NCBI GenBank assembly: GCA_964631295.1
Contig: CAZVXI010000050.1
Span: 1-18,558 of the forward strand
Origin: CAZVXI01 sp964631295
GTDB taxonomy: Bacteria; Planctomycetota; Phycisphaerae; Phycisphaerales; SM1A02
Length of the DNA stretch: 18,558 nt
Direction: 5' to 3'
The notes under the pieces were generated by a model that saw only the letters and a list, made by a program, of their open reading frames with translations, was not told where the DNA came from and searched no databases. This document shows positions 15,480 through 18,558 of this stretch, piece by piece (the first letter of the stretch is position 1; each line of letters starts with the position of its first letter). The position numbers and the translations under genes are program-made.

Positions 15480-16296
15480 GATTCTCCACTCCCATCCCGG
15501 TTGGACAGACATGTCTGGCGAAGGTCCGACACAGCGGACGTTCTCGTGGATCCATCGGACGTTTCACTTGCCCATATCAGGGTGATCCGCGCTTGCGAAC
15601 CAGTACGGGTGGCAGAGTTGACGAGGTATGCAGCCATGTCCGATACGCCGGTCATGATGAACTGCGGGCGTACATGCACGGAACTGCACCAGCCATCGAT
15701 GAAACGATCCGGATGGCATACAACCTCTTCAACTGCAATGGGTCCGAGATCGCACTCATGGCCGGGATCAAACGTATAGCGGAGTATCGATCGCAGGATC
15801 GGNNNNNNNNNNNNNNNNNNNNNNNNNNNNNNNNNNNNNNNNNNNNNNNNNNNNNNNNNNNNNNNNNNNNNNNNNNNNNNNNNNNNNNNNNNNNNNNNNN
15901 NNGATCGCACTCATGGCCGGGATCAAACGTATAGCGGAGTATCGATCGCAGGATCGGTACATGACGGATCACGACCACTTCGTCCGGATCGACGAGCCCG
16001 ATATTGACATCATCTTGTTGCCAGAGAATCACTGCGGCTGAGCCATGATTGGTTCTGGCTCTCGCATGCAGGACCGTATGAGCGCTGGCGACAGCCTGCG
16101 CGAGTTGCTGAGTAAACTGAGAACGGATGTGTTCGTCGCCGTATGGAACCCTGGTCACCTGAGCAACGATCTGCTCGGGTCGGAATACGTGCCCGACGGC
16201 CGCGAATAGAACGCCGATCGTGAGAATCCAGCGCGCTCGCGCGGGAACGCGAGCCATCGCGTCCCGAATCAAACTGACCACAGCGACTTCGTGCAT
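15476..16296 (-). CDS. Membrane protein of unknown function, split by the assembly gap
   Basis: As given, 100 Ns and a repeated 55-base end interrupt this gene. Removing the 100 Ns and one copy of the repeat (155 bases, not a multiple of three) joins the two halves in frame, giving a continuous product of 221 residues. The N-terminus has a basic segment and one membrane span (about 23-38: WILTIGVLFAAVGHVF). The rest is predicted periplasmic, with the duplicated segment coding for PILRSILRYTFDPGHECD. The C-terminal half (QFIMTGVSDMAAYLVN ... SQARITLIWASETSDG) faintly recalls GspJ-like pseudopilins, but there is no prepilin cleavage motif. It lies 40 bases after the second pilin gene and overlaps the next start. 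The ATG at 16296 lacks a strong Shine-Dalgarno sequence. Function unknown. Confidence 0.72.
15748..15802. repeat. Left copy of the 55-base gap-flanking duplication
   Basis: These 55 bases are identical to 15903-15957 and end exactly at the first N. This is the pattern of two contigs that overlap but were scaffolded without being merged. It is almost certainly not a biological repeat. Confidence 0.93.
15803..15902. other. Assembly gap (100 Ns)
   Basis: Exactly 100 Ns, a conventional placeholder for a gap of unknown size, lie inside the 221-residue membrane protein gene. The identical 55-base sequences on both sides indicate that the true gap length is negative: the ends overlap and nothing is missing. 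Confidence 0.97.
15903..15957. repeat. Right copy of the 55-base gap-flanking duplication
   Basis: Identical to 15748-15802 and starting at the first base after the Ns. Collapsing the two copies restores one open reading frame across the junction. Confidence 0.93.
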
Positions 16297-16336
16297 GAGG
16301 ATCCAATCAACCAGCCACCCTCATGACTTCAACGGG

Positions 16337-16675
16337 TCACCAACCCGCATCAACGCTTGATGTGATGATGCCGGTCGTGTTGTCGTAGGCCCAGGCGCCC
16401 GAACCGGGATGGACAGGCATCTCTCCGAGATAGCCATCAGTGACCAGTTCATTCAGATCATTCGGCCAGCTACCTTCGCGACCCTGGTAATACGCGATCT
16501 GTGCACGCAGTGTCCGAAGACTGCTGCGGACTGCAGATTCCTGAGCGTTATCGCCCGCGTCCACGTAACGAGGCGTGACGATCGCAGCGAGGATGCCGAG
16601 AATGACAACGACAATGAGAATCTCAACAAGCGTGAATGCTCTCGCTCGGCGTGATGCTTGTCGCAATCGGTTCAT
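16337..16675 (-). CDS. GspG-like pilin/pseudopilin, second copy
   Basis: The 112-residue prepilin has leader MNRLRQASRRARA followed by FTLVEILIVVVILGILAAIV, the class III prepilin signal with Glu at +5 and Ala at -1. The mature part shows the GspG/type IVa pattern: an amphipathic helix (ESAVRSSLRTLRAQIAYYQ), then GSWPNDLNELV, GYLGEMPVHPGSG and a WAYDNTTGIITSS end. The start was set by GGAGGAG five bases upstream; the frame stays open further left but has no better site. It follows the first pilin gene by 111 bases holding a terminator-like hairpin. The two tandem pilins are clearly related, so one may be the major subunit and the other a variant or minor subunit. Confidence 0.9.
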   Translation of the reverse strand: MNRLRQASRRARAFTLVEILIVVVILGILAAIVTPRYVDAGDNAQESAVRSSLRTLRAQIAYYQGREGSWPNDLNELVTDGYLGEMPVHPGSGAWAYDNTTGIITSSVDAGW

Positions 16676-16737
16676 GACATCTCCTCCCCCGCTGAGAGAC
16701 CGCCTGGCCTCACATTCGAGCAAGGCAGCCGATCCGG

Positions 16738-16769
16738 AAAACATGCCGGGACGTTTCCGCCCCAGCATG
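16738..16769 (-). terminator. Strong intrinsic terminator-like stem-loop after the first pilin
   Basis: On the minus strand a 12-pair stem (two G-T wobbles) closes a GAAA tetraloop (16769-16742) and is followed directly by TTTT (16741-16738). It starts 17 bases beyond the first pilin stop. The features fit a rho-independent terminator, probably leaky because the machine genes continue downstream. It may also protect the pilin mRNA 3' end. Confidence 0.7.
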
Positions 16770-16786
16770 TGTGTCAGCAATGACGA

Positions 16787-17128
16787 TCAGTTGATCTGAT
16801 AGATCGGCTGAGCGCTCGTGTCGTACGTCGCTGCGAAGCCGGCCGGAATGGTCGGGGCTTCCTGCAGGTAGAACGTGCCGTCCGGGGCCGAACCATCCCA
16901 CAACGATGCGAGGTCAGCCGGATAGGTACCGTGGCGGACACGGTACAGTTCGAGCTGCGAACGGACGGTCTGCTCGATGGCGGCAGCGGAGTTCGCGTTG
17001 GCATCATCGGATGCGTTCGTGAACTGCGGAATGACGATCGCGGCAAGAATGCCGAGAATGACAACGACGATCAAAATTTCGATCAGGGTGAAGGCGCGAC
17101 GGCCTCGCTTGACAATGCGCGTGTTCAT
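16787..17128 (-). CDS. GspG-like pilin/pseudopilin, probable major subunit
   Basis: The 113-residue prepilin has leader MNTRIVKRGRRA, with cleavage expected before FTLIEILIVV (Glu at +5, Ala at -1). The hydrophobic spine is VILGILAAIVIPQF. The globular part has the helix SAAAIEQTVRSQLELYRVRH and GTYPADLASLW, matching GspG or minimal type IV pilins; no cysteine pair is present. The ATG at 17128 has AAGGAG ten bases upstream and gives a normal short leader; the frame stays open to 17248 but that would add 40 non-pilin-like residues. It is first in the pilin block, behind a structured 303-base spacer and in front of a strong stem-loop, the arrangement expected of the most highly expressed subunit. 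Confidence 0.9.
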   Translation of the reverse strand: MNTRIVKRGRRAFTLIEILIVVVILGILAAIVIPQFTNASDDANANSAAAIEQTVRSQLELYRVRHGTYPADLASLWDGSAPDGTFYLQEAPTIPAGFAATYDTSAQPIYQIN

Positions 17129-17431
17129 GACTGCACTACTCCTTGACAAATCCGAAGACTGAACTTCCGGCCGCTCCTCGCGCCCAGATGACTCCCAAAC
17201 ACTTCGATGATCCTCACCCGTGAGGAGTGCTGATCCCTCCGACAGCACTCACCCCCACGGCGAATCTCATCGCCGAAGTGAAACTCACGATTCGTATCGA
17301 CGTGTTGCAAGTGCTGGTCGAGTGTTCACAATGACTTGCGCGCAGCGATGCCCGCGCAAAGCACACTGCTTGCCTGACTTGTTGATTTGGGGCTTCCGCC
17401 CAAGGCAGTTCACCGCGGGGCGCACGTCCGA
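17129..17431 (-). promoter_or_regulatory. Structured non-coding spacer/leader upstream of the pilins
   Basis: This 303-base gap between the PilZ gene and the first pilin holds no convincing gene. Inverted repeats on the transcribed strand, in order, are: 17403-17387 (GCCC-type stem, 4-base loop); 17359-17336 (7-pair TTGCGCG / CGCGCAA); 17274-17259 (5-pair); 17250-17225 (8-pair GAGTGCTG / CAGCACTC); and 17225-17212 (6-pair CCTCAC / GTGAGG), which shares a base with the previous one, so the two may compete. None has a T tract. This could be a regulatory leader with a pilin promoter; no clear -35/-10 or sigma-54 site was found. Confidence 0.4.
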
Positions 17432-17806
17432 TCACGCGGCGCGTCGATGCTCAACCTGTACTGATAACCGCCAGCCATCCGCGCACCGCTGGCATCGAAC
17501 AACAACACCATGTCGCTTCGGCATGCCGAAACCCTCGAACTGCATGCTCACGCGCATCCCAGGCTCGATGGGCTCATCGCATACCAGGCCATAGCCAAAG
17601 TCGGAGTGGTCGAGCAGAGTCGCATCATGCGAGCGGTTGAATCGCTCCGGGGCAAGTTCTGCGATACGGACGCGTCCCCGCAATGGCCATCGGCCCGCTT
17701 CCCGCCGCTCGAAACGCAGTGCTGCTGACGACGGTGGTTCCGATGTTTCATGCTCAACTGGTGTGCCAACCAGACGCAATCGTGGGTTTGCAGGCCTACC
17801 GCTCAT
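17432..17806 (-). CDS. PilZ-domain c-di-GMP receptor protein
   Basis: The 124-residue protein is a single PilZ domain with both ligand motifs: RxxxR as REAGR (about residue 42) and DxSxxG as DHSDFG (about 66-71). The strands GMRVSMQFEGFG and WRLSVQVEH complete the barrel. PilZ domains bind c-di-GMP dimers and change partner interactions; they have no enzymatic activity. The ATG at 17806 has AGGAGA about six bases upstream. A longer form from 17911 would add 35 residues unlike the family and lacks such a site. It is the first minus-strand gene before the pilins, divergent from the DUF1015 gene. With the HD-GYP enzyme downstream it suggests c-di-GMP control of the machine. Whether it is co-transcribed across the 303-base spacer is unknown. 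Confidence 0.87.
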   Translation of the reverse strand: MSGRPANPRLRLVGTPVEHETSEPPSSAALRFERREAGRWPLRGRVRIAELAPERFNRSHDATLLDHSDFGYGLVCDEPIEPGMRVSMQFEGFGMPKRHGVVVRCQRCADGWRLSVQVEHRRAA

Positions 17807-17986
17807 GACGGCTCTCCTCTGATGCGCAAAAGACGCTAACGATCGTGTCGGTTGAGCAGGCAGGGCAGATAAGGCGAAGTGCCGAAAATCGGACCAGAAG
17901 GCTTCCGGCATAGAAGCTGCGACGTGAGTACACTTGCCGACTTCCGGGATTTGCCGGGATCAATCGAGACCGAACACCTCCCAATC
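17807..17986. promoter_or_regulatory. Divergent intergenic region, PilZ gene / DUF1015 gene
   Basis: These 180 bases separate two divergently transcribed genes and must hold, or lie near, at least one promoter. Only the PilZ Shine-Dalgarno sequence (17813-17818) is clear. Short direct repeats of CCGGGAT near 17945-17960 were seen. No convincing -35/-10 pair was found on either strand. Confidence 0.35.
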
Positions 17987-18558
17987 ATGCTACGAGTCCG
18001 ACCTTTTGAAGCCATCCGCCCGCAACCATCGCTCGCCGCGCGGGTGGCAAGCCTCCCGTACGACGTGGTCAGCACCGACGAAGCCCGGGCACTTGCGGCT
18101 GAGAATCCGCTCAGTTTTCTGCATGTCGTGCGCTCGGAGATTGATCTGCCAGCGGATACCGACTCGCACGACGACGCGGTGTATGCCAGTGCATCCGAGA
18201 ACTTCAAACGGCTCATCAGAGACGATGTACTCGTGCGCGAGGCGGAGCCGAGCATCTATCTCTACCGGCAAGTGATGGACCACCACCCCCAGATCGGAGT
18301 GGTGTGCTGTTGCAATATTGATGACTATTTGACCAACATCATTCGGAAGCACGAGCACACGAGGCCGGCAAAAGAGGACGATCGCACACGACACGTGCAG
18401 GCGATCAACGCGAATGCAGGGCCAGTCTTCCTGACGTATCGCGACTCTGCTGCCATCGATCGACTTGTCCACGCCGACACGAATCATCGACCGCTGTATC
18501 ATTTTGATGCGCCGGACGGCGTGACATTCCTGCGGCTGCAGAAAGCCGTCAGCACCAT
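17987..18558 (+). CDS. DUF1015 family protein, 3' end outside the window
   Basis: The first 190 codons of an open frame run to the window edge with no stop. The N-terminus MLRVRPFEAIRP and the motifs SLPYDVVSTDEAR, NPLSFLHVVRSEIDLP, IYLYRQ and IIRKHEHTRPAKEDDRTRH are characteristic of the DUF1015 family (full length about 400-450 residues, cytoplasmic). The biochemical role is not established; in some genomes relatives lie near serA/serC, which hints at amino-acid metabolism. The ATG at 17987 matches the usual family N-terminus, although no Shine-Dalgarno sequence is visible. An in-frame GTG about 20 codons upstream is a less likely start. It is the only plus-strand gene here and is probably unrelated to the secretion cluster. 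Confidence 0.9.
   Translation, partial: MLRVRPFEAIRPQPSLAARVASLPYDVVSTDEARALAAENPLSFLHVVRSEIDLPADTDSHDDAVYASASENFKRLIRDDVLVREAEPSIYLYRQVMDHHPQIGVVCCCNIDDYLTNIIRKHEHTRPAKEDDRTRHVQAINANAGPVFLTYRDSAAIDRLVHADTNHRPLYHFDAPDGVTFLRLQKAVST

Noticed and set aside
15593..15934. Open frames that run through the Ns
   Set aside because: They exist only because Ns contain no stop codons; the collapsed minus-strand frame explains the region.
15748..15957. The 55-base pair as a biological direct repeat or attachment site
   Set aside because: Perfect identity ending exactly at both edges of a 100-N placeholder, with the reading frame restored on collapse, is the signature of unmerged contig ends.
17214..17435. 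73-residue open frame starting GTG at the PilZ stop codon
   Set aside because: It overlaps the stop like a coupled gene, but the product is Ser/Arg/Ala-rich with no domain, membrane span or good ribosome site, and the DNA is dominated by inverted repeats; treated as non-coding.
17807..17986. Sigma-70 or sigma-54 promoter in the PilZ/DUF1015 divergent region
   Set aside because: No -35/-10 pair with acceptable spacing and no GG-N10-GC element could be found by eye on either strand.

Overview
The window reads as one long, leftward-transcribed (minus strand) gene cluster for a type IV filament machine (type II secretion / type IV pilus-like), from a Gram-negative-type bacterium. The mix of separate PilM/PilN/PilO/PilP-like proteins, GspG/GspH-like pseudopilins, a secretin, a GspE ATPase with its HD-GYP/STAS/kinase neighbours and an adjacent FG-GAP (CRTAC1/ASPIC-like) protein suggests a planctomycete, perhaps Phycisphaerae. 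That placement is inference from gene content only. The 100-N run bounded by identical 55-base ends shows that this is scaffolded draft or metagenome-type sequence.

Layout in transcription order, right to left. A PilZ-domain protein (17806-17432) lies divergent from a DUF1015 gene that runs off the right edge. A 303-base, hairpin-rich spacer follows. Then come two tandem GspG-like pilins (17128-16787, 16675-16337) separated by a strong terminator-like stem-loop. Next are a 221-residue membrane protein interrupted by the assembly gap, a 106-residue membrane protein and a GspH-like pseudopilin. The inner-membrane assembly set pilM-pilN-pilO-pilP/gspC-like (14526-11539) is linked by 1-4 base overlaps. 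Then come the secretin with an unusual ~260-residue C-terminal extension (11485-9284), a second terminator-like stem-loop, a TPR lipoprotein (9180-7921), and a tightly overlapped regulatory and motor block: PAS histidine kinase, CheY-like receiver, HD-GYP phosphodiesterase, STAS protein, GspE/PilB ATPase and GspF/PilC platform protein (7873-978). At the left edge an FG-GAP repeat protein (895-32) begins with its own candidate promoter and stops abruptly inside its fifth repeat.

How it fits together. Pilins and pseudopilins would be assembled by the GspE motor on the GspF platform, aligned by PilM/N/O/P, and the filament or its cargo would pass the outer membrane through the secretin, with the TPR lipoprotein as a plausible outer-membrane partner. 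The most interesting aspect is that the signalling genes are embedded in the machine operon. A c-di-GMP-degrading HD-GYP enzyme with complete motifs, a PilZ protein with both ligand motifs intact, and a GspE with an MshEN-like (but arginine-lacking) N-terminus suggest local c-di-GMP control. A kinase/receiver pair and an orphan STAS protein sit between them. No prepilin peptidase, PilT-type retraction ATPase, GspI, GspK or recognisable GspJ is present in the window. No tRNA, rRNA, CRISPR or complete insertion sequence was seen.
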